From positions 62,001 through 126,000 of the forward strand of contig NZ_JBQCZW010000001.1 in the NCBI RefSeq assembly GCF_052089425.1: DNA of 64,000 nt. The letters are read 5' to 3'. The stretch's first letter is position 1. Every line of letters starts with the position of its first letter. Shown here in pieces: positions 1-9,092 of the stretch. The DNA is from Ancrocorticia sp052089425. Its GTDB lineage: Bacteria; Actinomycetota; Actinomycetes; Actinomycetales; Actinomycetaceae. The notes beneath the pieces were generated by a model. That model did no database searches. It was not told the DNA's origin and saw nothing but the letters and a program-made list of their open reading frames with translations. The translations under genes and the position numbers were made by a program.

Positions 1-2
1 GG

Positions 3-164
3 GTCACGGACGATTACGTTGTCACACTGGGAGCCCGCGATTTCTTGTGGCTCTCGATCACCCCTCCCGGCAAGGACATCTCTCCCGCCCCACTAGAGGG
101 CATGCCGGCGGATGCTGACGATACGGTGGTTGATTTCATGACGCTCTCGCGGCCACAACAATAG
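3..164 (+). CDS. treS: Trehalose synthase TreS, C-terminal end (partial)
   Basis: Only the last 53 codons are in the window; the frame is open from the first base to a TAG at 162-164. The residues YVVTLGARDFLWLSIT resemble the last strands of the C-terminal beta domain of GH13 trehalose synthases. The next gene, 27 nt on, is maltokinase, the usual partner of TreS. TreS interconverts trehalose and maltose, and maltokinase phosphorylates the maltose for GlgE. The identification rests on this short tail plus context, so another GH13 enzyme with the same kind of C-terminal domain is possible. Confidence 0.75.
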   Translation, partial: VTDDYVVTLGARDFLWLSITPPGKDISPAPLEGMPADADDTVVDFMTLSRPQQ

Positions 165-191
165 CCAACACCTACCATCAGGAGGCCCAGC

Positions 192-1535
192 ATGATTCTT
201 CCGTCTGCTCAGGATCTGGTAAACGCCATCACGGCATGGGTGGGACCCGTGCGGTGGCACCTTGGTTCGGAAACGAAACTGAGTGCTCGCGGCTACCATA
301 TAATCCGCGAGGAAGAAGATTCTGCTGCCCTGTGGCTGGTTCTGCAAGATGGGCACACTGACTACAACGTCCCGCTGGTCCTTTCTTCTGATTCGGCAAC
401 AATCGAACCGGTAGGCACCGTGAGCGGCCTCCTCATCTTCGACGCCGCGGAGCATCCCTTCGGCCAAAAGGCTGTGTTCGATCTGCTGACCCGCCGTGCC
501 ACGGGCGGGGCTGACTCCCCGTTCACGCTCCGCGGTATGCCGCTTCACCGGCTAGATTCCCCCATCGTGGCCGCCCACAAGCTCACCTCCGAGCAATCCA
601 ACACATCGGTGATCTACACGTTTGCCGATGATACGAAGCTGATCCTCAAGATCTTCCGCGTCCTAGCCGCGGGCCACAACCCGGACGTTGAGCTCCAAGA
701 AGCCCTGGATGGTACTGGCACGGTGCCCGGTCAGTACGGTTCGGTCAACCTCACGTGGAACCACGCCGAACTCCAACAGGGTGAGGATCGTGGGCGTGGG
801 CGAGCCGACGTCGTCGTCGTCCAAGAATTCCTCGAAGGCTCCACGGACGCGTGGCAGGTCATGGCGGAACAACTCACCCAAACCAACGGGACCTTGGGGC
901 AAACCGAGGAATCCATACGGGCGCTCGGTGCGCTCACCCGCAGGTTCCATACGGAGCTGGCGAACTCCTTCCCCGTAGCTCCTGCCACCGATGCTGGGCG
1001 CGCTACTATCGCAGCGTCATGGCGCGCGCGGGAAGAGGCGGCGCTGGACCTCGTTCCGGAATTACGGGTCCATCAGGGCGCGATAGAGGCCGCCTACGCG
1101 AACGCGCTTGCCCAGCCGTGGCCAGATCTTCAGCGCATCCATGGGGACTATCACCTCGGCCAAGTGCTGGAAGTTCCCGGAAGCGGCTGGCGCGCACTGG
1201 ATTTCGAGGGTGAACCGCTGCGTCCGCTGGCCGAACGCACCCGGTTGGACCTTGCCCTCCGTGACGTAGCCGGGATGCTGCGATCCTTCGATTATGCGGC
1301 TGGCTCCGCAGAGCTTTCCGGCGGAGATCCGCAGGTGCTCCACGCGTGGGCAGCCGCGGCCAGCGATGCCTTCCTCGCCGGATACGGGGATTTGGACTCT
1401 GCGCAGGACGGCTTGCTTCACGCGCTCATGATTGACAAGGCGCTCTACGAGATCTCATATGAGGCGGCCGAACGCCCTTCGTGGCTCAGCGTTCCGGTAA
1501 ATGGTGTGGAACGTATCCTACGTCACGTATCCTAG
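192..1535 (+). CDS. mak: Maltokinase (Mak/Pep2)
   Basis: A 447-residue protein, near the usual 440-460 residues of actinobacterial maltokinases. It makes maltose 1-phosphate from maltose and ATP, the donor precursor for GlgE. The kinase-like C-lobe is clear: RIHGDYHLGQVL (around residues 315-326) is the catalytic loop, with the metal-binding segment ALDFEGEP about 15 residues later, followed by the characteristic LRDVAGMLRSFDYAA. The ATG follows AGGAGGCCC, a good ribosome-binding site. It lies 27 nt after treS and about 100 nt before glgB, which fits one glycogen/trehalose operon. It is probably cytoplasmic, as no signal peptide or membrane segment is seen. Confidence 0.93.
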   Translation: MILPSAQDLVNAITAWVGPVRWHLGSETKLSARGYHIIREEEDSAALWLVLQDGHTDYNVPLVLSSDSATIEPVGTVSGLLIFDAAEHPFGQKAVFDLLTRRATGGADSPFTLRGMPLHRLDSPIVAAHKLTSEQSNTSVIYTFADDTKLILKIFRVLAAGHNPDVELQEALDGTGTVPGQYGSVNLTWNHAELQQGEDRGRGRADVVVVQEFLEGSTDAWQVMAEQLTQTNGTLGQTEESIRALGALTRRFHTELANSFPVAPATDAGRATIAASWRAREEAALDLVPELRVHQGAIEAAYANALAQPWPDLQRIHGDYHLGQVLEVPGSGWRALDFEGEPLRPLAERTRLDLALRDVAGMLRSFDYAAGSAELSGGDPQVLHAWAAAASDAFLAGYGDLDSAQDGLLHALMIDKALYEISYEAAERPSWLSVPVNGVERILRHVS

Positions 1536-1635
1536 GGTGAACGGTTGGATACGGATGGGGCCTCGGCTCTGATCGCCCACCGGCAATTCAATAAAACTCG
1601 ATATGTTGGCCACCTCGATATGGAAGAGTAAGGGC

Positions 1636-3891
1636 ATGAACTCTATGGATTACGTACGCGTCAATGAAGACGTACTGAGCGCCGTATCAAACGGCTGGTA
1701 CCACTCCCCCCATGACATTCTGGGCCCGCATGAGGACTCAGGTGCCGTGACCATCCGCGTAATCCGCCGCTTGGCTGATGCGGTGTATATCGAAACTCCG
1801 GACGGGCGCACAGAGGCCGCGCACGAATTCAACGGGATATGGCGCGCCGTACTGCCCACGGCCGAAGTTCCCGATTACCGAGTGATCGCCGTTTATGGCG
1901 GAGTGGAGCATCGCGGGGATGATCCCTACCGCTTCCTCCCCACACTGGGTGAAGTGGATATCTACCTGTTCGGGGAGGGCCGCCACGAGCAACTGTGGAA
2001 CGCCTTGGGCTCCCATATCCTCACCTACCCCAGCGAGCTGGGCGACGTCACGGGAACATCGTTCGCCGTATGGGCCCCCAACGCCAAGTCCGTGCGCGTT
2101 GTGGGCGATTTCAACGGCTGGGACGGGTCCTTGGCCGCGATGCGAACCATGGGCGAATCCGGCCTGTGGGAGCTCTTCATTCCCGGCGCCACCGAAGGCT
2201 CACGCTACAAGTACGAGATCCAGTACGAGGATCTCTCCTGGCACCAGAAGGCGGACCCGATGGCCCGCCGCTCCGAGGAGCCACCTTCCACGGCCTCCAT
2301 CGTCACCGAAACCCACTTCGAGTGGGATGACAAAGAGTGGATGGACAGGCGCGCGGCACGAGATCCGCACGCAGGCCCCGTCTCCGTGTACGAACTCCAT
2401 CTGGGCTCATGGCGCCCCGGCTTAAACTATCGCACCATCGCCAAGCAGCTCATCGGACACATCACCTACTCCGGCTTCACCCACGTGGAGTTCATGCCGC
2501 TGGCCGAACACCCCTTCACCCCGTCCTGGGGCTACCAGGTGACCGGCTACTATTCGCCCACCTCCCGCTTTGGATCTCCCGATGATCTTCGCTACCTCAT
2601 CGATGAACTCCACAAGGCCGGGATTGGCGTGATCATGGATTGGGTTCCCGCCCATTTCCCGAAGGACGAATGGGCGCTTGCCCGCTTCGATGGCACCCCA
2701 CTGTACGAGGATCCCAATCCCCTGCGCGGGGAGCATCCCGATTGGGGCACGCTCGTGTTCAACTTCGGGCGCCGCGAAGTCCGCAACTTCCTCGTGGCCA
2801 ATGCCCTGTACTGGCTCAACGAGTTCCACATTGACGGCGTGCGTGTAGATGCCGTGGCCTCAATGCTCTACCTCGATTACTCGCGTAACGATGGCCAGTG
2901 GCAGCCCAACATCTACGGTGGGCGCGAAAACCTCGAGGCCATTTCCTTCCTGCAGGAAGCCACGGCAACCGCCTACCGCTCCGCCCCCGGCGTCATGATG
3001 ATTGCCGAAGAATCCACCTCGTGGCCCGGAGTGACGGGGCTGACCGAGGATGGCGGGCTGGGCTTCGGCCTCAAGTGGAACATGGGGTGGATGAATGACA
3101 CCCTGCGCTACATCGAGGAAAACCCTGTCAACCGCAAGTGGCACCACGGCGAGCTGACGTTCTCTCTGGTGTACGCCTTCTCCGAACAGTTCCTCCTTCC
3201 CATCTCTCATGACGAGGTTGTGCACGGCAAGGGCTCGCTCTACACCAAGATGCCAGGCGACGATTGGCAGAAGCTTGCCGGAATCCGCGAACTGTTCGCC
3301 TACCAGTGGTCCCACCCCGGCAAACAGCTGATCTTCATGGGCCAAGAGTTCGGGCAGATTCAGGAATGGAACGAATCGCGTGGCTTGGATTGGTGGCTGA
3401 CCGAAGATCCCTCCCATGATGGCCTGCTCAGCCTAGTCAAGCGGCTGAACGAGATCTATGTATCCAGCCCGGCACTGTGGTCCGATGATTTTGACGGTAG
3501 CGGCTTCGAGTGGATTGACGCCTCGGATGATGCCAACAACGTCATCACCTACCTGCGCAAGAGCAAGGATGGATCAGACGTTATTGCGATTGCCTGCAAC
3601 TTCTCAGGTGTTCCCCACAACGATTACCGCGTGGGCTTGCCGCGTGGGGGCCGCTGGAAGGAAATCGTCAACACGGACGATCTGTCCTACGGAGGTTCCG
3701 GCGTTGGGAACTTCGGAGATCTCGAAGCCGAACGCGTGCCGTGGAACGGGCGGCCCTATTCGGTTGATCTTCAGCTGCCGCCCTTCGGCGTTGTCTACCT
3801 TGAACCGGCCGGCCAGCGCGTTGGGAAGCATTTGGCAGAAGATGGCGTGGCCGAGGATGACGGGCCGGATGGGGATCCGCTCGCCCAGTAG
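1636..3891 (+). CDS. glgB: 1,4-alpha-glucan branching enzyme GlgB
   Basis: About 751 residues, a normal GlgB length. It forms alpha-1,6 branches in glycogen-like glucan. Order: a short N-terminal CBM48-like module with HSPHDILGPH, a second CBM48 module (SFAVWAPNAKSVRVVGDFNGW), the GH13 barrel, and a C-terminal beta domain. Catalytic regions are intact: DWVPAHFPKDEWAL, GVRVDAVASMLYLDYSR (nucleophile Asp), MIAEEST (acid/base Glu) and ISHDEVVHGKGS (transition-state Asp). An ATG at 1603 is in frame but has no Shine-Dalgarno; the ATG at 1636 has GGAAGAG 7 nt upstream and fits family N-termini better. Together with treS and mak it completes the visible part of the GlgE pathway; glgE itself is not in the window. 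Confidence 0.95.
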   Translation: MNSMDYVRVNEDVLSAVSNGWYHSPHDILGPHEDSGAVTIRVIRRLADAVYIETPDGRTEAAHEFNGIWRAVLPTAEVPDYRVIAVYGGVEHRGDDPYRFLPTLGEVDIYLFGEGRHEQLWNALGSHILTYPSELGDVTGTSFAVWAPNAKSVRVVGDFNGWDGSLAAMRTMGESGLWELFIPGATEGSRYKYEIQYEDLSWHQKADPMARRSEEPPSTASIVTETHFEWDDKEWMDRRAARDPHAGPVSVYELHLGSWRPGLNYRTIAKQLIGHITYSGFTHVEFMPLAEHPFTPSWGYQVTGYYSPTSRFGSPDDLRYLIDELHKAGIGVIMDWVPAHFPKDEWALARFDGTPLYEDPNPLRGEHPDWGTLVFNFGRREVRNFLVANALYWLNEFHIDGVRVDAVASMLYLDYSRNDGQWQPNIYGGRENLEAISFLQEATATAYRSAPGVMMIAEESTSWPGVTGLTEDGGLGFGLKWNMGWMNDTLRYIEENPVNRKWHHGELTFSLVYAFSEQFLLPISHDEVVHGKGSLYTKMPGDDWQKLAGIRELFAYQWSHPGKQLIFMGQEFGQIQEWNESRGLDWWLTEDPSHDGLLSLVKRLNEIYVSSPALWSDDFDGSGFEWIDASDDANNVITYLRKSKDGSDVIAIACNFSGVPHNDYRVGLPRGGRWKEIVNTDDLSYGGSGVGNFGDLEAERVPWNGRPYSVDLQLPPFGVVYLEPAGQRVGKHLAEDGVAEDDGPDGDPLAQ

Positions 3892-3922
3892 GGCCTGCCG
3901 GTAGTCCGGTGGCTGTCATGCG

Positions 3923-3938
3923 TACAATCGTACATATG
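3923..3938 (+). promoter_or_regulatory. Candidate -10 box of a leaderless MFS transcript
   Basis: TACAAT lies at 3923-3928 and is followed after 7 nt by the ATG at 3936. No Shine-Dalgarno precedes this ATG. The spacing is what is expected if transcription starts at the A of the start codon, as in many actinobacterial leaderless mRNAs. No convincing -35 hexamer is visible. Confidence 0.5.
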
Positions 3939-5147
3939 ACAGCCACCCCCACCCGGGCGTATCCCTCGGCACAGATGCGCCACGCGCGCATCGCCACATC
4001 AGCGCTCTTCTTCACGAACGGTGCGATCTTCGCCAATCTTGTCCCGCGCTACCCTGAGATCAAGGCCGCGCTTGATATCGACAACACGATGTACGGTTTC
4101 GCCGTGGCCGCGTGGCCTGTAGGCGCGATCATCTCGGGGCTTACTGCAGCCGCCCTGATCCGCAGGGCGGGTTCCGCTAGGCTGGCAGTGCTGGGTTCTG
4201 TGGGAACGGCGCTGGCGGCCGTTGGCGCTGGGCTGTCCCCCTCATATGCGCTCCTCGTTGCCTGCCTCCTCCTAGGCGGGGCGATGGACGCCATCACGGA
4301 CGTGAGCCAGAATGCCCAGGCACTGACCGTCCAAAAGCAATACCCGCGATCCATCTTCAATAGCTTTCACGCCACGTGGTCCGTTGGCGCGGCAACCGGC
4401 GGCCTCATGTCCGCTGGCGCCATCGCCATCCATCTGCCGATCGGCATTCACCTGACCATCTCGGGTACTGTGTGGGCACTCGTGGCGCTTGCCACCCACA
4501 GATTCTGTATTCCAAAGGCCGCAGAACGCGACCTCCAACAAGACTCCGCTAGCGCAGCTGGGGAAAGCAAGATCTCGCTGCGAACCGTTTTCGTGCTTGG
4601 CGCATTGGTGATTATCGGGATGGCAGGAGCCGTGGGTGAGGATTCCGGCAGCTCATGGGCTGCGCTCTACCTCAGGACCGAACTGGGCGCCCCAGCATCG
4701 CTGGCCGGGCTGGGCTTCACCGCCCTTGTTGCCGCCCAGTTCGTAGGCCGCGCCACCGGCGATCGCCTGAACGATCGATTCGGTGTGCGCACCGTGACAC
4801 GGGCCGGGGCGCTCCTGACCGCGGTGGGCATGGGGCTCGCACTGATCTTCCCCACCGTTCCCGGCACCCTCATCGGATTCGCCACCATCGGGCTAGGCCA
4901 AGCCACGATCATCCCGGCAGCCATGGAACAGGCGGATCGAATCCCCGGCCTGAAAACGGGAACGGGACTCACGATCGTCACATGGCTCCTGCGGCTCGGC
5001 TCTCTCGCGGCACCGCCACTGGTGGGAGCCATTGCGGATACCATCGGCATCCGCTACGGCCTCATCATCGTCCCAGCCCTATCAATCTTGGTTGTGACCG
5101 TTGCCGGCGTTCTTCCCAAGCGGAGCCTAGCCCACCCTGAAAGCTGA
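3936..5147 (+). CDS. MFS transporter, YbjJ-like
   Basis: A 403-residue hydrophobic protein with the rhythm of 12 membrane helices in two halves separated by a polar stretch near residues 195-215 (AAERDLQQDSASAAGESK). The first half shows FFTNGAIFANLVPRYPEIK, typical of the sugar/drug MFS subgroup that includes E. coli YbjJ. The substrate cannot be told from sequence. It follows glgB by 44 nt but has its own likely leaderless promoter. An upstream ATG at 3909 would add nine residues but has no ribosome-binding site. Its 3' end lies 7 nt from the convergent malG-like gene. Confidence 0.8.
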   Translation: MTATPTRAYPSAQMRHARIATSALFFTNGAIFANLVPRYPEIKAALDIDNTMYGFAVAAWPVGAIISGLTAAALIRRAGSARLAVLGSVGTALAAVGAGLSPSYALLVACLLLGGAMDAITDVSQNAQALTVQKQYPRSIFNSFHATWSVGAATGGLMSAGAIAIHLPIGIHLTISGTVWALVALATHRFCIPKAAERDLQQDSASAAGESKISLRTVFVLGALVIIGMAGAVGEDSGSSWAALYLRTELGAPASLAGLGFTALVAAQFVGRATGDRLNDRFGVRTVTRAGALLTAVGMGLALIFPTVPGTLIGFATIGLGQATIIPAAMEQADRIPGLKTGTGLTIVTWLLRLGSLAAPPLVGAIADTIGIRYGLIIVPALSILVVTVAGVLPKRSLAHPES

Positions 5148-5154
5148 GCTACCC

Positions 5155-6081
5155 CTATCCCTTGACGGAACCGCCGGTCAATCCCGCCACGATGTACTTC
5201 TGTAGGAACAGGAAGAGGCAAAGGATTGGCAGTGAGGCGATAATGGCGCCAGCGGTGAACCAGTCCCAGTGCTTGTCCATGCCGCCCACCCAGCTGTTCA
5301 TGCCGATGGCCATGGTCCAGTTGTCCTGCCCCGTGAGCACGGTGTTGGCTAGAACGAAATCGTTGAATGCGGTGATGAAGCCCAGCAGCCCCACAACGGC
5401 GAGGATCGGGGTCACTAGCGGCAGCACGATGGTCCAGTAGATCTGTGAGTGGCTGGCTCCATCGATCTTCGCGGCCTCGTCAAGTTCCAAGGGAATGGAG
5501 TTGAACGTCCCGTACATGAGGAATGTGTTCGCGCCCAGCGCCCCGCCCAGATACACGCATATCAGAGCAAGCTTGGAGTTCAGCCCCAGCACAGGAACAA
5601 CATCTCCGAGGGCCAGCAGCAGCAGGAAGATGGCAACGAAGGCCAGCAGCTGCGGGAACATCTGGATCACCATGAGGGCAAGCAGCCCGCCGCGCCTGCC
5701 GCTGAAGCGGAACCGGGAGAAGGCGTAGGCGGCCGCGGCCCCCATGAGCACCGTGCCGATTGCCGTAATAATGCCGATTTGCAGGGTGTTGCCGAACCAC
5801 GTCCAGAATCGTGTCTCATTCGCGAGCTCACCGAAGTTCTCCAGCGAGAAGGCAGAGAACATGGAATTGGAGGCGTTCAGCGTGGTGCCGACGTTCGGGT
5901 TCAGAGCGGCGGAAATGACGTAAAGGATCGGGAACACGGAGTAGACGATCGCAATAACGCCGATCAGGTGGCGGTAGCCAATCTCTTTGAACCAGCGCCC
6001 GAAGGGCATCTTGTTCGCAGTTGTCGCCGCGCCATCTGGGCTGGCCACCTTGGGCGTGGGATCAACGGTGGCAGTGCTCAT
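5155..6081 (-). CDS. malG: Carbohydrate ABC transporter permease, MalG type
   Basis: A 308-residue inner-membrane permease with about six helices after a cytoplasmic N-terminus. The EAA loop that docks onto the ATPase is clear (LDEAAKIDGASHSQIYWTIV), and the C-terminus LTGGSVKG is the usual MalG ending. Its ATG overlaps the malF stop by one base (TGATG), so the two are translationally coupled and form a permease heterodimer. Specificity for maltose or maltodextrin is inferred from the long MalF partner and the nearby alpha-glucan genes. No MalK-type ATPase gene is in the window, so a shared ATPase elsewhere probably energises the system. Confidence 0.92.
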   Translation of the reverse strand: MSTATVDPTPKVASPDGAATTANKMPFGRWFKEIGYRHLIGVIAIVYSVFPILYVISAALNPNVGTTLNASNSMFSAFSLENFGELANETRFWTWFGNTLQIGIITAIGTVLMGAAAAYAFSRFRFSGRRGGLLALMVIQMFPQLLAFVAIFLLLLALGDVVPVLGLNSKLALICVYLGGALGANTFLMYGTFNSIPLELDEAAKIDGASHSQIYWTIVLPLVTPILAVVGLLGFITAFNDFVLANTVLTGQDNWTMAIGMNSWVGGMDKHWDWFTAGAIIASLPILCLFLFLQKYIVAGLTGGSVKG

Positions 6082-7703
6082 CAGTTGGCTCCTTCCATGG
6101 CCCGGGACCTTCTGAAGCTGTACATGGAGATCGCCCCCACGATGAGGAAGATGAGGATGGACATGGCGGAGGCGAGCCCGTAATTCTTTGCGGCCTGCCC
6201 CGACAGTCCGGAGATCTGGTACACCATCGAAATGAGGATGTCCGTATGCCCCACCGGCACTGATGCGTCCGCAAATCTGGGCCCGCCGTTCGTCAACATG
6301 TAGATGAGGTTGAAGTTATTGAAGTTAAACGCAAAGGAGGAGATGAGTAGCGGAGTGACCTGAGTCAGCAGCTGCGGCATCGTGATGTAGCGCCACACCT
6401 TGAATCCGCTGGCACCGTCCAGCTCCGCAGCTTCGTTGAGATCCGCAGGGATGGATTGGAGGGCGCCGGTACAGATGAGGAACATGTAGGGGAATCCCAT
6501 CCACAGGTTCACCAGAATCACGGATACTTTCGCGAGCGTTGGATCGGTCAGCCACGGGACTTCCGCGCCCCCAAGAAGCACCTGATTGATGAAGCCATAC
6601 CGCGGGTTCATCATTCCCGCGAACAGGAAGGCCGTCATGAAGGCCGGGAACGCGTAGGGCAGCAGCATGAACGTGCGGTATACCTTGCGCCCGCGCATCC
6701 GTTCGTCATTCATGACCAGCGCAAGGAACATCCCCAAGAGGAAGGTTGTGGCCACCGAAAGGAAGGCGAAGGCGAACGTCCACACCAACACCTTGAGGAA
6801 CGGGGAAGCGTAGCGATCATCAGCGAACGCCTTCTTGAAGTTATCGAAACCAACATTGACGCGCCAGCCGGTATCAAGAGTTTCGCCATCATCGGCTTGA
6901 TAGAAGCCCGTATCCGGGTTGGCAACGTAGGTTTTTCCGGTCTTGTCCGAGATCAGCGCGTCCTGATCTTCGTCATAGTGCATGGTGGTTTGGAAGACGA
7001 AGCCGGAGGCCCCGGTTTGGGTTCCGATCGCCCCGTCCTCGGGATTCTCCGTGAGCGGCACCTTGAGTTCGGTGACCTCGTTTTGCCGGTTGCCCAGCTG
7101 AGAAAGATTCACCAGATCGTAGCCGGGTACGTCCGTGATGGTATTTTCGACGACGACGGCATCCTCCACCTCTTCAAGCGGCTGATCCATCGTGCCGGCG
7201 CGTACCACGCCGTCGTCGATAATAGCGAAACCTAATTCGTCGCCGGACTCAATCACGACGAGTGGGTACTGGGGCGAATCCGGAACGCGCTCCACGCTGC
7301 GTAGCAGAAGCGTGTTGGTGGCATCGTCCTTGGTGAGCATGTGGCGATCGCCGTAGTTCGTGAAGGCAACGTACCCGGTGTAGGCGATCACAAAGATTTG
7401 GAAAACAAGCAGGAACGCTAGGCCCGGAATCAGGTACTTCAACGCGAGTGTGCGTTTGGAGAAATACACGTAATCGGCGGCAAGTAGCAGCCCCAGCATG
7501 CCACCGAAAACTATCCATGAGCTAGCGGTGAATGCTGAGAAGAGAACGTACACGCCCAGCGCGTTCACTCCGGCCATCAACACAAGCTTGACGAAGAAAC
7601 CGGGGCTCCAGCTACGGGCGTGCGAGGTTGAACCAACCTTGCGCTCGATGGGGCGCCCGCCTTCCGTGGTTTCCGCCTCTGCTGCGGTATGCCTACCTGC
7701 CAT
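6081..7703 (-). CDS. malF: Carbohydrate ABC transporter permease, MalF type
   Basis: 540 residues from the ATG at 7703, which has GGGAGGG a few bases upstream; an in-frame start at 7745 lacks such a site. The protein is long for a sugar permease because it has extra N-terminal helices and a large extracytoplasmic insertion between helices (about residues 110-270), as in E. coli MalF with its P2 loop. The EAA motif is LNEAAELDGASGFKVWRYIT. It forms the transmembrane channel with MalG and receives substrate from the MalE-like lipoprotein. Expression relative to malE is probably tuned by the hairpin just upstream. Confidence 0.92.
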   Translation of the reverse strand: MAGRHTAAEAETTEGGRPIERKVGSTSHARSWSPGFFVKLVLMAGVNALGVYVLFSAFTASSWIVFGGMLGLLLAADYVYFSKRTLALKYLIPGLAFLLVFQIFVIAYTGYVAFTNYGDRHMLTKDDATNTLLLRSVERVPDSPQYPLVVIESGDELGFAIIDDGVVRAGTMDQPLEEVEDAVVVENTITDVPGYDLVNLSQLGNRQNEVTELKVPLTENPEDGAIGTQTGASGFVFQTTMHYDEDQDALISDKTGKTYVANPDTGFYQADDGETLDTGWRVNVGFDNFKKAFADDRYASPFLKVLVWTFAFAFLSVATTFLLGMFLALVMNDERMRGRKVYRTFMLLPYAFPAFMTAFLFAGMMNPRYGFINQVLLGGAEVPWLTDPTLAKVSVILVNLWMGFPYMFLICTGALQSIPADLNEAAELDGASGFKVWRYITMPQLLTQVTPLLISSFAFNFNNFNLIYMLTNGGPRFADASVPVGHTDILISMVYQISGLSGQAAKNYGLASAMSILIFLIVGAISMYSFRRSRAMEGAN

Positions 7704-7720
7704 ATTCCCTCCCGAAATGC

Positions 7721-7749
7721 GGGCGTGTGGCGGAATCCGCCACACGCCC
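7721..7749 (-). promoter_or_regulatory. Strong malE-malF intercistronic hairpin
   Basis: A perfect inverted repeat, 14-nt arms around a single central base (GGGCGTGTGGCGGA / TCCGCCACACGCCC; 13 pairs with a 3-nt loop). It sits between the malE stop (7773) and the malF ribosome-binding site. There is no U-tract, so it is more likely a 3'-end stabiliser or partial terminator that raises malE mRNA over malF than a full stop. This is analogous to the REP elements between malE and malF in enteric bacteria. Confidence 0.7.
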
Positions 7750-7772
7750 TGTTTCAGTTCAACGCTGTCGCG

Positions 7773-9017
7773 TTACTTCGAAGCGTCAATCGCGCCTTGG
7801 ATATCGGAGACCATCTTGTCCCATGTGGCAACAGGATCGGCACCGTCAATGATCTGAGCTTCAGTCACTCCCCAGAAGGCCCACACTTCACCCATTTCTG
7901 GGATAGCTGGCATAGGTTGGGCCACCTCGGCAACCTCGGCAAAGCCGGCAACGGCCTCATCCTCAGCAGCCTGATCGGCAGCAGCGGTCAGAGCCGGTAG
8001 GCGGTTGCCCTCTTGATAAATGGCGTACTGGACTTCTTGGGTTCCCACGTAATCGATGAGGAACTGGGAAGCGAGGAGCTGGTTTTCAGAGGCGGAGGAG
8101 ATGAAGAATCCCTGAACGCCGGAGAACGGAACGGCCGTCTCACCACCGGCGGACGGAATGGGATCCACCGCTACATCAATGCCCGCATCCTCGAAATCGG
8201 CAATCATCCACGGACCACCCAGAATGTAGGGGGATTCGCCGTTCTTGAATGCGTCCACCGCAATGTCGTAATCAATGGCGGTGTCCAGCACTCCGGCTTC
8301 ACCCTGCTCGGCCAGCCACGTGGCGTAGTTCTCGCCGGCTTCCCCGCCCAAAGCGAGCGTGTCAGAGTAGGAGCCGTCATCATTCTGCTCGAATACGGGG
8401 GCGCCAAAGGACGTCTGGAAGGGATAGAAGGTGTAGGGATCGCCATCAGCACTGGTCTGAACCAAGAACGGGTAATCTGTTCCTGCTTCCTTGCCCTTTT
8501 CGATCATGGCATCGAACGTCTCAGGGGTTGAATCCGCCAAGGCCGTGTTACGAATGATGGCGGTGTTTTCCACTGCGTATGGCAGGCCATAGACCTGACC
8601 ATCGTAGGTAAAGGCAGAGATGGACACTTCGGCAAAATCGGCCGAGGCATCACCCAACTCGATCGGGGACACCACACCGTTGGCGGCAAATTCGCCCAGC
8701 CAATCGTGGCCACCCAGTGTGATATCTGGGCCTTCGTTGTTCGATACCTGCGAGAGGAAATCTGCGCGAATACCGTCATAATCCTTGACGACAAGCTCAA
8801 CCTTGTTGCCGGTTTCGGCTTCGTAATTGTCAGCCGCTTCTTGCAAAGCCGGCTCGCGGTTACTATCCGTCCATACCGTGAGCGCTCCTTCGCCCGCTGG
8901 TGCGGCAGAAGCGCCCTCAGTTGCCGCCTCTGTGGAATCCGTATCGCTATCTCCGCCACAAGCCGCCAAAGTAAAAGCCATGCTTGCTGCGGCCGCGAGT
9001 GCAATGCCCCGTCGCAT
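7773..9017 (-). CDS. malE: Sugar ABC transporter substrate-binding lipoprotein, MalE type
   Basis: 414 residues. The N-terminus MRRGIALAAAASMAFTLAAC is a lipoprotein signal with lipobox LAAC, followed by an Asp/Ser/Thr/Glu/Ala linker and a family 1 solute-binding fold. Family segments are LTVWTDSNREPALQEAADNY near residue 47 and ALADSTPETFDAMIEKGKEA. The start has AGGAGA 8 nt upstream. It captures sugar at the outer face of the membrane and delivers it to MalFG. It is the first gene of a malE-malF-malG operon divergent from a LacI-type regulator gene, so substrate-induced derepression is likely. Maltose/maltodextrin is the best guess. Confidence 0.92.
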   Translation of the reverse strand: MRRGIALAAAASMAFTLAACGGDSDTDSTEAATEGASAAPAGEGALTVWTDSNREPALQEAADNYEAETGNKVELVVKDYDGIRADFLSQVSNNEGPDITLGGHDWLGEFAANGVVSPIELGDASADFAEVSISAFTYDGQVYGLPYAVENTAIIRNTALADSTPETFDAMIEKGKEAGTDYPFLVQTSADGDPYTFYPFQTSFGAPVFEQNDDGSYSDTLALGGEAGENYATWLAEQGEAGVLDTAIDYDIAVDAFKNGESPYILGGPWMIADFEDAGIDVAVDPIPSAGGETAVPFSGVQGFFISSASENQLLASQFLIDYVGTQEVQYAIYQEGNRLPALTAAADQAAEDEAVAGFAEVAEVAQPMPAIPEMGEVWAFWGVTEAQIIDGADPVATWDKMVSDIQGAIDASK

Positions 9018-9092
9018 ACAATATTCTCCTGAATGTGGTTATGTGTAATTGAGTAGCTTGCCGCCGCGCCTGCGCTACAGCAACCTGCTGCA

